Source: an uncultured Sphingopyxis sp. (GTDB lineage: Bacteria; Pseudomonadota; Alphaproteobacteria; Sphingomonadales; Sphingomonadaceae). From it: a DNA stretch of 64,000 nt. Shown here one piece after another: positions 41,549 through 49,022 of the stretch; position 1 is the stretch's first letter; every line of letters begins with the position of its first letter. Below the pieces are notes generated by a model, which saw only the letters and a program-made list of their open reading frames with translations, searched no databases and was not told where the DNA came from. The stretch spans positions 3,977,501-4,041,500 of the forward strand of contig NZ_LT598653.1 of assembly GCF_900078365.1 (NCBI RefSeq). The letters are read 5' to 3'. The position numbers were made by a program, and so were the translations under genes.

Positions 41549-42115
41549 ATGGATGCAATCATGCTCGCGCTGGTGGCGGTGCTGCTCGCCAATGCCGACG
41601 GGCGCAGCGGGATCGCGCTGTCGCGGCTCATCGGCGCGCGCCGCGACCGGCGCGTCACGATCGGCATTTTTTTCGGCGCCTTCATCGTCCATGCGGTCGT
41701 CGCCGCGATCGCCGGGGCAATCGCGAACCGGATGATCGGGCAGGGCGTCGCCGCCCTGCTCGTCACGCTCGCGATGCTGTCGGCGGCGGTCGCGTTGCTG
41801 TGGCCGATGAAGGTCGAAGCCGGCGCCTGCCCCGAGGATGCGCCGCCCGCCGCGCTGGCGGGCCGGATGCTCGCGAACCAGTTCGGCGACCGCAGCCATT
41901 TCCTGATCGGGGCGCTCGCCGCGACCAGCGGCGCCGGGCAATGGGCGGCGGCGGGCGGACTGGTCGGCTGGACGCTGTCGATGCTGCCGTTCCTCGCATT
42001 CGGTCCCGCGCTGGCCGGGCGGCGCGCGGCGCGAAATCTGCGCTGGGCGGCCGCCGCGATCCTCGTGATATGGGGGCTGCGCACCGCGTTCGGCGCGTTC
42101 GGATTGATCGGCTGA
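41549..42115 (+). CDS. GDT1/TMEM165 (UPF0016)-like membrane protein with degenerate motifs
   Basis: The 188-residue protein has six hydrophobic segments in two halves. Each half of UPF0016 proteins has an E-x-G-D-[KR]-[TS] motif. Here the matching stretches are LANADGRSG (residues 13-21) and NQFGDRSHF (about 110-118), so the acidic residue of each motif is changed. GDT1 proteins export Mn2+ or Ca2+. The altered motifs make the ion and function uncertain. Confidence 0.6.
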   Translation: MDAIMLALVAVLLANADGRSGIALSRLIGARRDRRVTIGIFFGAFIVHAVVAAIAGAIANRMIGQGVAALLVTLAMLSAAVALLWPMKVEAGACPEDAPPAALAGRMLANQFGDRSHFLIGALAATSGAGQWAAAGGLVGWTLSMLPFLAFGPALAGRRAARNLRWAAAAILVIWGLRTAFGAFGLIG

Positions 42116-42229
42116 TTGACGGATTGGAATGCGCTTCATCGTTTTTATCGATGATGCTTAGCCAAAGCTTCAATGGGAAAATGTCGTGCTCCTTCGCTAT
42201 ATCGGCGGGACAACAGAAAGGATGCTCCC

Positions 42230-42691
42230 ATGTCCGATAAAAACGGCAACACTCCCGCCGTCGCCGACGCGCTCAACGCGCTTCTCGCCGACAGTTTCGC
42301 GCTTTATCTCAAGACCAAAAATTATCATTGGCACATCCAGGGCCCGCGCTTTCGCGAACTGCACCTGCTGTTCGACGAGCAGGCGGCGCAGATCTTCGCG
42401 ACGACCGATCTGATCGCCGAGCGGGTGCGCAAGAATGGCGCGCCGACGCTGCGCTCGATCGGCGATGTCGGCCGCCGCGCGTCGATTCGCGACGATGACG
42501 CCGCCGGGGTCGATGCCGAAGCGATGATCCGCAATCTGGCCGACGACAACAAGCTGCTGCTCGGCCAGCTCAAGGAGGTGAAGGCCGCCGCCGAAGCGGG
42601 CGGCGACATCGCGACCAGCGGGCTTGTCGACGGCTGGGCCGACGAGACGCAGCAGCGCATCTGGTTTCTGGAAGCGACGCTGGGTTATTGA
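42230..42691 (+). CDS. dps: Dps family DNA-binding ferritin-like protein
   Basis: The start at 42230, after GAAAGGA, gives 153 residues. The ferroxidase motif YHWHIQGPRFRELHLLFDEQA is characteristic of Dps, and the spacing and length fit. Dps binds iron, uses H2O2 to oxidise it, and protects DNA. An upstream ATG at 42173 would add 19 residues of non-conserved sequence. Palindromes follow. Confidence 0.92.
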   Translation: MSDKNGNTPAVADALNALLADSFALYLKTKNYHWHIQGPRFRELHLLFDEQAAQIFATTDLIAERVRKNGAPTLRSIGDVGRRASIRDDDAAGVDAEAMIRNLADDNKLLLGQLKEVKAAAEAGGDIATSGLVDGWADETQQRIWFLEATLGY

Positions 42692-42741
42692 GGCCGGCGA
42701 TTCCGGCAGCGACGGTTTTGGGGTGGCGAGCCGCCATTCCC

Positions 42742-42878
42742 GATCCTCCCTGTGGCGAAGCCATGGGGAGGGGGACCGTTCGCGAAGCGAATGGTGGAGG
42801 GGCAGCGACGTTGCGTCATAGCCCCTCCGTCAGCGCTTCGCGCTGCCACCTCCCCATCGCTGCGCGACAGGGAGGATC
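42742..42878. repeat. Composite palindrome, CTCCCTGTGGCGAAGCCATG type
   Basis: The ends GATCCTCCCTGT and ACAGGGAGGATC are perfect complements. Inside are two further hairpins (GTTCGCGAAGCGAA and CAGCGCTTCGCGCTG) and a pair GAGGGG/CCCCTC. The base plan is like the composite element at 19318, though the sequence is different. Confidence 0.82.
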
Positions 42879-42907
42879 ATGGCAGCTGCCGGTCGGTTTC
42901 AGCCCTT

Positions 42908-43000
42908 CGTCATCCCGGGCTTGACCCGGGATCCCGCTTTTTGGGGCATCGACCGGTCTTCGGCATCAAGCGGGACCCCGGATCAAGTCCGGGGTGACGA
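42908..43000. repeat. Palindrome, GTCATCCCGGGCTTGACCCG type
   Basis: Arms at 42908-42934 and 42974-43000 pair, with slight variation. The sequence is close to the perfect palindrome at 36033. Confidence 0.82.
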
Positions 43001-43050
43001 ATAAAGAGACGGCAGCAATCGGTCGAAAGCAGACGCTCTTCCTCACAAGC

Positions 43051-43075
43051 AAAAAGGGCGGCCCCGCGGCCGCCC
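43051..43075 (-). terminator. Terminator after the cold-shock gene
   Basis: GGGCGGCC-GCGG-GGCCGCCC followed by TTTTT on the minus strand, 24 bases after the stop. Confidence 0.92.
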
Positions 43076-43098
43076 TTTCCGTTTGCCTGTCCCGCCGA

Positions 43099-43848
43099 TC
43101 AGTCCTGATGCGGCTGGAGGTTCACCGCGGCGAACTTGCCGCGGTCGTCGACTTCGATGTCGAAAGCGACGCGGTCGCCTTCGTCGAGGCCCGCCATGCC
43201 GGCGCGCTGCACCGCGCTGATGTGGACGAAGGCGTCGGCCTGTCCGTCGTCGCGCGCGATGAAGCCGAAGCCCTTCGTCGTGTTGAAGAATTTGACGGTG
43301 CCCGAGGTCCGCTCACCGGTCAGCTGGCGCCGGCCGCGCGCGCCGCCCGGACGGTCGCCGTCGCGCTGGCGCGGAGCGAATTCCTCGATCGGGAGCGGCT
43401 CGCCCTCGATCTTGAGGTCGATCGCCGACACCTTGCCGTTGCGCTCGACGAGCGTGAAGCCGAGCGGCTGGCCCGAGGCGAGGCCCTGGAGGCCCGCCTG
43501 TTCGACCGCACTGATGTGGACGAACACGTCTTCGCCGCCATCGTCGCGGGCGACGAAGCCGAAGCCCTTCGATGCGTTGAAGAATTTCACCGTGCCCTGG
43601 CCCTCGCCGACGACCTGCGCCGGCATGCCGCCGCCGCGTCCGCCGCCGAAGCCGCCACCGCGGTCGCCGCCACCGAAGCCGCCGCGATCGCCGCCGCCGA
43701 AGCCGCCGCGATCACGATCGCCGAAACCGCCACGACCGCCGCCATAGCTGTCGCCGCCGTAGGGGGCCGGTTCGAAGCTGTCGAAATTGCCGAAATCATC
43801 GCGCTTGCCGCGCCCGCGATGGCCGCGGCGATCCTTGTTGAAACTCAT
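43099..43848 (-). CDS. Double cold-shock-domain protein with RGG-rich N-terminus
   Basis: The 249-residue product has an N-terminal basic and disordered segment (about 1-75) with repeated GGDRGG and GGF units, then two cold-shock domains: CSD1 at about 83-146 (GTVKFFNASKGFGFV, DVFVHISAV) and CSD2 at about 182-246 (GTVKFFNTTKGFGFI, AFVHISAV). Both have the RNP1 and RNP2 aromatic residues. Most bacterial Csp proteins have only one domain of 70 residues. Alphaproteobacteria have double-CSD proteins, but the long RGG tract is rare. It should bind single-stranded RNA or DNA. Confidence 0.93.
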   Translation of the reverse strand: MSFNKDRRGHRGRGKRDDFGNFDSFEPAPYGGDSYGGGRGGFGDRDRGGFGGGDRGGFGGGDRGGGFGGGRGGGMPAQVVGEGQGTVKFFNASKGFGFVARDDGGEDVFVHISAVEQAGLQGLASGQPLGFTLVERNGKVSAIDLKIEGEPLPIEEFAPRQRDGDRPGGARGRRQLTGERTSGTVKFFNTTKGFGFIARDDGQADAFVHISAVQRAGMAGLDEGDRVAFDIEVDDRGKFAAVNLQPHQD

Positions 43849-44111
43849 TGCTTAGTAGTCGCTTTCGGTCGTCCACACCCCATTCAACCGGCTCCTTGCG
43901 CCGGACGGGGACGCAGTTCACCACGGGCACGGACTCGCCCCATGCCTCCAAGAGCGCAAGATATAGCCTAATTATCCACAGGCTGCGAACAGAAAATTTC
44001 AGAAAGATGGTGCCGAATATCGCACGCTTTGCCGCGGGCTTGGGGGGCGTCGGGGCGGGTCCGCAAACCAGCCATTGAGCGGCAGGGCCGCTTGGCCTAA
44101 GGCGGGGGCCT
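43849..44111. other. Shared upstream region of the cold-shock gene and rnd
   Basis: About 260 bases between two divergent genes. The stretch 43955-44000 is AT-rich (ATATAGCCTAATTATCC) and likely holds the promoter. The leader of the cold-shock gene is about 120 bases or more, as is common for csp genes. No long repeat was seen. Confidence 0.45.
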
Positions 44112-44729
44112 ATGACAGTCCATTTCCACGAAGAAGACCTGCCCGAGGGCGTGCTGCGCCCGGGCCCGGTCGCGATCGATACCGAGACCATGGGTCTGAA
44201 CCCGCTGCGCGACCGGCTCTGCCTCGTCCAGATCAGCGACGGGTCGGGCGACGAGCATCTGGTGCGCTTCAAGCCCGGCAGCGCCTATGACGCGCCGGTG
44301 CTGAAGGCGATCCTGACCGATCCCGCGCGGCTGAAGCTGTTCCATTTCGCGCGTTTCGACATCGCGGCGCTGCAGCAGGCGCTCGGCGTGGTGACCGCGC
44401 CCGTCTATTGCACCAAGATCGCCTCGAAGCTGGTGCGCACCTATACCGATCGCCACGGGCTCAAGGAACTGGTGCGCGAACTGCTCGGGCAGGAGGTGTC
44501 GAAGCAGCAGCAGTCGAGCGACTGGGGCGCCGCCGAGCTCAGCGACGCGCAGCGCGACTATGCGGCGAGCGACGTGCGCTTCCTGCACGCGATGAAGGAC
44601 GTGCTCGACGCGCGGCTGGCGCGCGAGGGACGCACGGCGCTTGCGCAGGCCTGTTTCGATTTCCTGCCAACGCGCGCCGCGCTCGACCTTGCGGGCTGGC
44701 CCGAAGTCGATATTTTCGCGCATAGCTGA
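44112..44729 (+). CDS. rnd: RNase D-type 3'-5' exonuclease
   Basis: The 205-residue product has only the exonuclease domain: Asp23 and Glu25 in AIDTETMGL, Asp83 in FHFARFDIA, and Tyr150-x3-Asp154 in DYAASDVRFL, the DEDDy set. It lacks the HRDC domains of E. coli RNase D. Short RNase D forms are common in alphaproteobacteria. It trims tRNA and other RNA 3' ends. It lies upstream of lptC, separated by a repeat. Confidence 0.95.
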   Translation: MTVHFHEEDLPEGVLRPGPVAIDTETMGLNPLRDRLCLVQISDGSGDEHLVRFKPGSAYDAPVLKAILTDPARLKLFHFARFDIAALQQALGVVTAPVYCTKIASKLVRTYTDRHGLKELVRELLGQEVSKQQQSSDWGAAELSDAQRDYAASDVRFLHAMKDVLDARLAREGRTALAQACFDFLPTRAALDLAGWPEVDIFAHS

Positions 44730-44767
44730 CGAGCGATTCGTCGGTCCTCCGATGCGTTTTTTTGAGA

Positions 44768-44879
44768 ATCCGTTTTCCCGAGCGAAGACGAGGGACTATG
44801 CCGAGCGAAGTCGAGGCTGCGGTGTTGCTGTTCTCGCTGCGCTCGAACGAGCCCCTCGTCTTCGCTCGGGGATACGGAT
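44768..44879. repeat. Imperfect palindrome between rnd and lptC
   Basis: Arms ATCCGTTTTCCCGAGCGAAG at 44768-44787 and CTTCGCTCGGGGATACGGAT at 44860-44879 are complementary, with CGAGGG/CCCTCG next to them. A related piece lies in the centre. It is a separate family. Confidence 0.8.
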
Positions 44880-44896
44880 CGGGATTTGATCTGACT

Positions 44897-45535
44897 ATGT
44901 CCGAACGCGCCGATCTCGATCGCACGATGCGCCGCATGTGGGCGGCGAGCGGGTCGAGCCACGACCGGGTGGTGCGCATCCTGCGCTTCGGCCTGCCGCT
45001 CGTCATCGGCGTCGTCGCGGCGGTGCTCGTCTTCTCGCCCTTCACCCAGCGCGCCGAGATCAGCTTTCTGCTCGCCAAGGACAAGGTCGACATGGCGAGC
45101 GAGCGGATGAAGGTGACGCGCGCCGAATATCGCGGGCAGGATGCGAAGGGGCAGCCCTTCGCGCTGCTCGCGGGCAGCGCGGTGCAGAAAAGCTCGGCCG
45201 AGCCGATCGTGCGGATGACCGACCTGTCGGGCGCGATCAAGCTCGCCGACGGCCCCGCGACGATCGTCGCGAAGACGGGCGCCTATAATATGGAGACCGA
45301 AAAGGTCGCGGTGCCGGGAACGGTGCAGGTCAAGAGCGCGAACGGCTATCGCATCGACGCGAGCAATGTCGCGGTCGACCTCAACACCCGTACGCTCTTG
45401 GGCGAGGGCGGCGTCGACGGCACGTTGAACATCGGCCATTTTTCGGCCAATCAGCTGTCGGCCGACCTCGACAGGCGGATCGTGCGCCTTGAGGGCAATG
45501 CGCGGCTCAGGATCAATCAGGGAGTGCTCGAATGA
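44897..45535 (+). CDS. lptC: LPS export ABC transporter periplasmic protein LptC
   Basis: The start at 44897 gives 212 residues: a cytoplasmic head, one membrane helix (about 31-50), and a beta-jellyroll periplasmic domain with SFLLAKDKVDMASERMKVTRAEY and VQVKSANGYRIDASNVAVDL. LptC hands LPS from the inner-membrane transporter to LptA. Upstream frame is repeat sequence. lptA overlaps the stop (ATGA). Confidence 0.9.
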   Translation: MSERADLDRTMRRMWAASGSSHDRVVRILRFGLPLVIGVVAAVLVFSPFTQRAEISFLLAKDKVDMASERMKVTRAEYRGQDAKGQPFALLAGSAVQKSSAEPIVRMTDLSGAIKLADGPATIVAKTGAYNMETEKVAVPGTVQVKSANGYRIDASNVAVDLNTRTLLGEGGVDGTLNIGHFSANQLSADLDRRIVRLEGNARLRINQGVLE

Positions 45536-46107
45536 ACCGGCTTTGGACCATGCGGAGCATGGCGCTTGCGGGCGCGAGCTTTGCCCTGACCAGCCTGGCC
45601 TTCCTGTCGGCCGGCGGCGGCGACCGCGCGCAGGCGCAGGCGCTCGCCAACCACAACGGCAATGCCCCGGTCGATATGGCCGCGAACGCCATCGAGGTGC
45701 AGGACCGCGCCGACCGCGTCATCGTGACGGGCAATGTCCGGGTCACGCAGGCGGGGATGACGCTGACCGCGCCGCGGATGACCATCGCCTATACGCGCAG
45801 CGGCGGCACCGACATCAACCGGATCGACGCGACCGGCGGAGTAGTGGTCACCAAGGGCGACGAGATGGCGAAAGGCAATGTCGCCATATACGACCTCGAC
45901 CGGCGGCTGATCACGATGGTCGGCAATGTCGAGCTGCGCCAGCGCGGCAACAATCTGCGCGGCGGGCGCCTCGTCATCGACTTGAACAGCGGGCGCGCGA
46001 CGGTCGACGGGCGCGGCGCGGCGCGCGGGCCCGACGGCAATCCGGTGCAGGGCGGCACCGAGGGGCGCGTCACCGGCACCTTCACGGTACCGGAAAGAAA
46101 GCAGTAA
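45532..46107 (+). CDS. lptA: LPS transport periplasmic protein LptA
   Basis: The 191-residue product has a signal peptide (about 1-36) and an OstA/LptA jellyroll with VDMAANAIEVQDRADRVIV, GNVRVTQAGMTL and RGGRLVIDLNSGRATVDG. It forms the periplasmic LPS bridge. The start overlaps lptC by 4 bases. In many proteobacteria lptB follows; here the next genes are a small open frame and an Atm1-type transporter, so lptB must be elsewhere. Confidence 0.92.
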   Translation: MNRLWTMRSMALAGASFALTSLAFLSAGGGDRAQAQALANHNGNAPVDMAANAIEVQDRADRVIVTGNVRVTQAGMTLTAPRMTIAYTRSGGTDINRIDATGGVVVTKGDEMAKGNVAIYDLDRRLITMVGNVELRQRGNNLRGGRLVIDLNSGRATVDGRGAARGPDGNPVQGGTEGRVTGTFTVPERKQ

Positions 46108-46212
46108 CCACGCCGCTTTACCGGGCCGCAACCATGCGGCTTCACCATCGGTGCCGGGGACCAGACCCCAGCGGTGCCGGGGGGTAACGCCGCGCAAGCG
46201 AAAGCAGCCCCC

Positions 46213-46362
46213 ATGCGCTTTTCCTCCCTCGTCCCGCCGCGCCGCCCGCTGTTCGGCCGCCGCCGGGAACCGATCCTCCCGACCGTGCCGGCGCCGACCT
46301 CCGAAGACCGGCGGCTGATCGACCGAATCATCCGTCATGCGGGGCCGCGCGAGTCGCGCTAG
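46213..46362 (+). CDS. Possible 49-residue basic protein
   Basis: A short open frame between lptA and a repeat (46369) encodes a Pro- and Arg-rich peptide ending in EDRRLIDRIIRHAGPRESR. There is no strong ribosome site and the base composition is not decisive. I include it at low confidence because its C-terminal part looks helix-forming. Confidence 0.25.
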   Translation: MRFSSLVPPRRPLFGRRREPILPTVPAPTSEDRRLIDRIIRHAGPRESR

Positions 46363-46368
46363 GGCAGA

Positions 46369-46533
46369 ATTTCTCACACGAAGGCACGAAGGCCTCTGCA
46401 AACCCGTTTGCCCTGAGCTTGTCGAAGGGCCGTTCTTCGTTTGCGAGGTCGAAAAGAAGAACGGTGCTTCGACAAGCTCAGCGCGAACGGACTTGAGGGG
46501 AGCTTCGTGCCTTCGTGCATTTGTGTGAGAAAA
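46369..46533. repeat. Nested palindromes of two families
   Basis: The outer pair TTCTCACACGAAGGCACGAA and its complement (TTCGTGCATTTGTGTGAGAA) lies at 46371-46390 and about 46512-46531. Inside it a second pair lies at about 46400-46436 (CCCTGAGCTTGTCGAAGGGC) and 46453-46490 (CTTCGACAAGCTCAGCGCG). The inner one is a common sphingomonad repeat. Confidence 0.85.
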
Positions 46534-46601
46534 TCCTGACCGCCCACGGAGCGGAAGCCGGAGCTTGGCGTTGAGCCCCCGCGCCCCTACATGGGGCGTC
46601 C

Positions 46602-48416
46602 ATGCCTCCCGATACCGCAACCTCCGCCGACGCCAGCCGCGAACCGCCCGTCCTTGCGACGCTGCGGCGCTTTCTCCCCTATCTGTGGCCGGCGGGGCAG
46701 GCGGAAGCGAAGCTGCGCATCGTTCTTGCCGGGCTCATCGTGCTCGCGTCGAAGGGCGTGCAGCTGTCGATGGGTTTTCTCTACGGCGCCGCGATCGACC
46801 GCATGGCGCCGGGAATGGAGGAGGGCGTCGCGCTCGCGATCGGGCTGGTGCTCGCCTATGCCGGCGCGCGCTTTGCCGGGGTGCTGTTCGACAATCTCCG
46901 CAACGTCGTTTTCGAGCGCGTCGGACAGGATGCGACGCGCGAACTCGCGATTGCAACCTTTTCGCATCTCCACGCGCTGAGCCTGCGCTTCCACCTCGCG
47001 CGGCGGACGGGCGAGGTCACCAAGGTGATCGAGCGCGGCACCAAGAGCATCGACACGATGCTTTACTTCCTGCTCTTCAACATCGCGCCGACGATCGTCG
47101 AACTCGCCGCGGTGCTGGTGATCTTCTGGACCAAGTTCAGCTTCGGCCTCGCGAGCGCGACCGCGCTGATGGTCGTTCTCTACATCATCTTCACGCGCAA
47201 GGTGACCGACTGGCGCAACGCGCTCAGGACGCGGATGAACGATCTCGACACGCTGACGATCGGGCGCAGCGTCGACAGCCTGCTCAATTACGAGACGGTC
47301 AAATATTTCGGCGCCGAGGAGCGCGAGGAGGCGCGCTACCGCGACGTCGCCGATCAATATGCCCGCGCGGCGGTGAAGAGCGAGAACAGCCTTGCCTGGC
47401 TCAACATCGGGCAGAGCCTGATCACCAACGCCGCGCTCGCGGGCGCGATGGGCTATACGGTGTGGGGCTGGTCGAAGGGGCAGTTCCAGGTCGGCGACGT
47501 CGTGCTGGTGAACACTTTGCTCGCGCAGCTCTTCCGCCCGCTCGACATGCTCGGCATGGTCTATCGCGTGATCCGGCAGGGGCTGATCGACATGGAGGCG
47601 ATGTTCCGCCTGATCGATACGCCGCCCGAGATCGCCGATGCGCCCGATGCCTGGCCGCTCGTCGTGAACGGCGGTGCGGTGACGTTCGACAATGTCGTCT
47701 TCGGCTATGAGCCCGACCGGACGATTTTGAACGGTGTGAGCTTCGCGGTCGGCGCGGGCGAGACGCTGGCGATCGTCGGTCCGTCGGGCGCGGGCAAGTC
47801 GACGATCGCGCGGCTGCTCTTCCGCTTCTATGATCCGCAGGGCGGGCGTATCCTGATCGACGACCAGGACATATCGCAGGTCACCCAGAAAAGCCTGCGC
47901 GCCGAGATCGGCATCGTTCCGCAGGATACGGTGCTGTTCAACGATTCGATCGGCTACAATATCGCCTATGGCCGCGAAGGCGCGAGCGCCGCGGAGATCG
48001 CGGCGGCGGCTGAGGGCGCGGCGATCGACGGCTTTATCGCGCTGCTGCCGCAGGGCTATGAGACCGAGGTCGGCGAGCGCGGGCTCAAACTGTCGGGAGG
48101 CGAGAAGCAGCGCGTCGCGATCGCGCGCACTTTGCTCAAGAATCCGCCGTTGCTGATTTTGGACGAAGCGACGAGCGCGCTCGACAGCCGCACCGAAGCG
48201 GCGATCCAGTCGACGCTCGACCGCATCGCCGCGCGGCGCACGACGCTGGTGATCGCGCACCGCCTGTCGACGGTGACCAACGCAGACCGCATCATCGTGC
48301 TCGAGAAGGGCCGCGTCGCCGAGACGGGGACGCACGACCAGCTGCTCGGCATGCGCGGGCTCTACGCCGACATGTGGGCGCGGCAGCAGGCAGAGAAGGA
48401 AGAGGGGACGGTTTAG
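46602..48416 (+). CDS. Atm1-type ABC exporter (half transporter)
   Basis: The 604-residue protein has six membrane helices (about 35-310) and an ATPase domain: Walker A GPSGAGKS at 393-400, signature LSGGEKQRVAIARTL and Walker B LLILDEATSALD. The sequence resembles throughout the Novosphingobium NaAtm1, including RFHLARRTGEVTKVIERGTK and SIDTMLYFLLFNIAPT. NaAtm1 exports glutathione conjugates and heavy-metal complexes; mitochondrial Atm1 relates to Fe/S export. It should be a homodimer in the inner membrane. Confidence 0.96.
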   Translation: MPPDTATSADASREPPVLATLRRFLPYLWPAGQAEAKLRIVLAGLIVLASKGVQLSMGFLYGAAIDRMAPGMEEGVALAIGLVLAYAGARFAGVLFDNLRNVVFERVGQDATRELAIATFSHLHALSLRFHLARRTGEVTKVIERGTKSIDTMLYFLLFNIAPTIVELAAVLVIFWTKFSFGLASATALMVVLYIIFTRKVTDWRNALRTRMNDLDTLTIGRSVDSLLNYETVKYFGAEEREEARYRDVADQYARAAVKSENSLAWLNIGQSLITNAALAGAMGYTVWGWSKGQFQVGDVVLVNTLLAQLFRPLDMLGMVYRVIRQGLIDMEAMFRLIDTPPEIADAPDAWPLVVNGGAVTFDNVVFGYEPDRTILNGVSFAVGAGETLAIVGPSGAGKSTIARLLFRFYDPQGGRILIDDQDISQVTQKSLRAEIGIVPQDTVLFNDSIGYNIAYGREGASAAEIAAAAEGAAIDGFIALLPQGYETEVGERGLKLSGGEKQRVAIARTLLKNPPLLILDEATSALDSRTEAAIQSTLDRIAARRTTLVIAHRLSTVTNADRIIVLEKGRVAETGTHDQLLGMRGLYADMWARQQAEKEEGTV

Positions 48417-49021
48417 GGCCGGGGCGTTTCGGCGGGGTCCGTGTCCGGCTCGCCGGCTTCCTCCGGCTCCGGGAGTTCGGGGTTCAACGCCGGTGCGCGC
48501 GCAAAGCCCATCGTCTCGAGCACGCCGTCGCGGCGCACGAAGCCGTGGATGAGCGCGATGGTGAGATGACCGAGGATCAGCGCGAAGAAGGCGAAGGCGA
48601 TCAGGCCGTGCGCGCGGCGCAGCAGGCCATAGGCGGGCGCGTTTTGCGGCACGATCGGCGGCAGTACGAAACCGGCCGTCAGGCGCACCGGATAGCCGCC
48701 CGCCGACAGCATCGCCCAGCCGATCAGCGGCAGTCCGATCATCGCGAGATAGAGGAGGATATGCGCGCCGCGCGCCGCGCGTTGCTGGACGCGCGGCAGA
48801 TCGGCGGGGAGCGGCGGCGCGCCGGTGGCGACGCGGATGGCGAGACGGAGCGCGGCGAGCAGCAGGATCGCGATCCCGAGCGGTCGGTGCAGCGCGATCA
48901 GCGCTGCGTAGGCGGGCCCTGCGGTCGAGACCATGGCGGCGCCGATGAACAGCATCGCGAGAATCAGCAGCGCCATCGTCCAGTGCAGGAGGCGGATCGC
49001 GAGATGGAAGCGGCCGGGCAT
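48413..49021 (-). CDS. Cytochrome b561-type membrane haem protein
   Basis: The 202-residue protein has four membrane helices with pairs of His for haem: IRLLHWTMA, ALHRPLGIAI, RAHGLIAFAFFALILGHLTIALIHGF. This is the bacterial b561/CybB pattern. It may oxidise quinol or pass electrons to a periplasmic partner. The C-terminus is acidic and Pro-rich. It lies one base after the catalase-like gene and ends over the convergent Atm1 gene by 4 bases. Confidence 0.9.
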   Translation of the reverse strand: MPGRFHLAIRLLHWTMALLILAMLFIGAAMVSTAGPAYAALIALHRPLGIAILLLAALRLAIRVATGAPPLPADLPRVQQRAARGAHILLYLAMIGLPLIGWAMLSAGGYPVRLTAGFVLPPIVPQNAPAYGLLRRAHGLIAFAFFALILGHLTIALIHGFVRRDGVLETMGFARAPALNPELPEPEEAGEPDTDPAETPRP

Positions 49022-49022
49022 G

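Noticed and set aside
42994..43971. Plus-strand Ala/Glu-rich open frame opposite the cold-shock gene
   Set aside because: The Ala/Glu repeats arise from the complement of the Gly/Arg-rich tract. The minus strand has two cold-shock domains and a matching terminator.
46587..48335. Long minus-strand open frame opposite the Atm1-type exporter
   Set aside because: Antisense shadow; no domain, while the plus strand has all ABC motifs.
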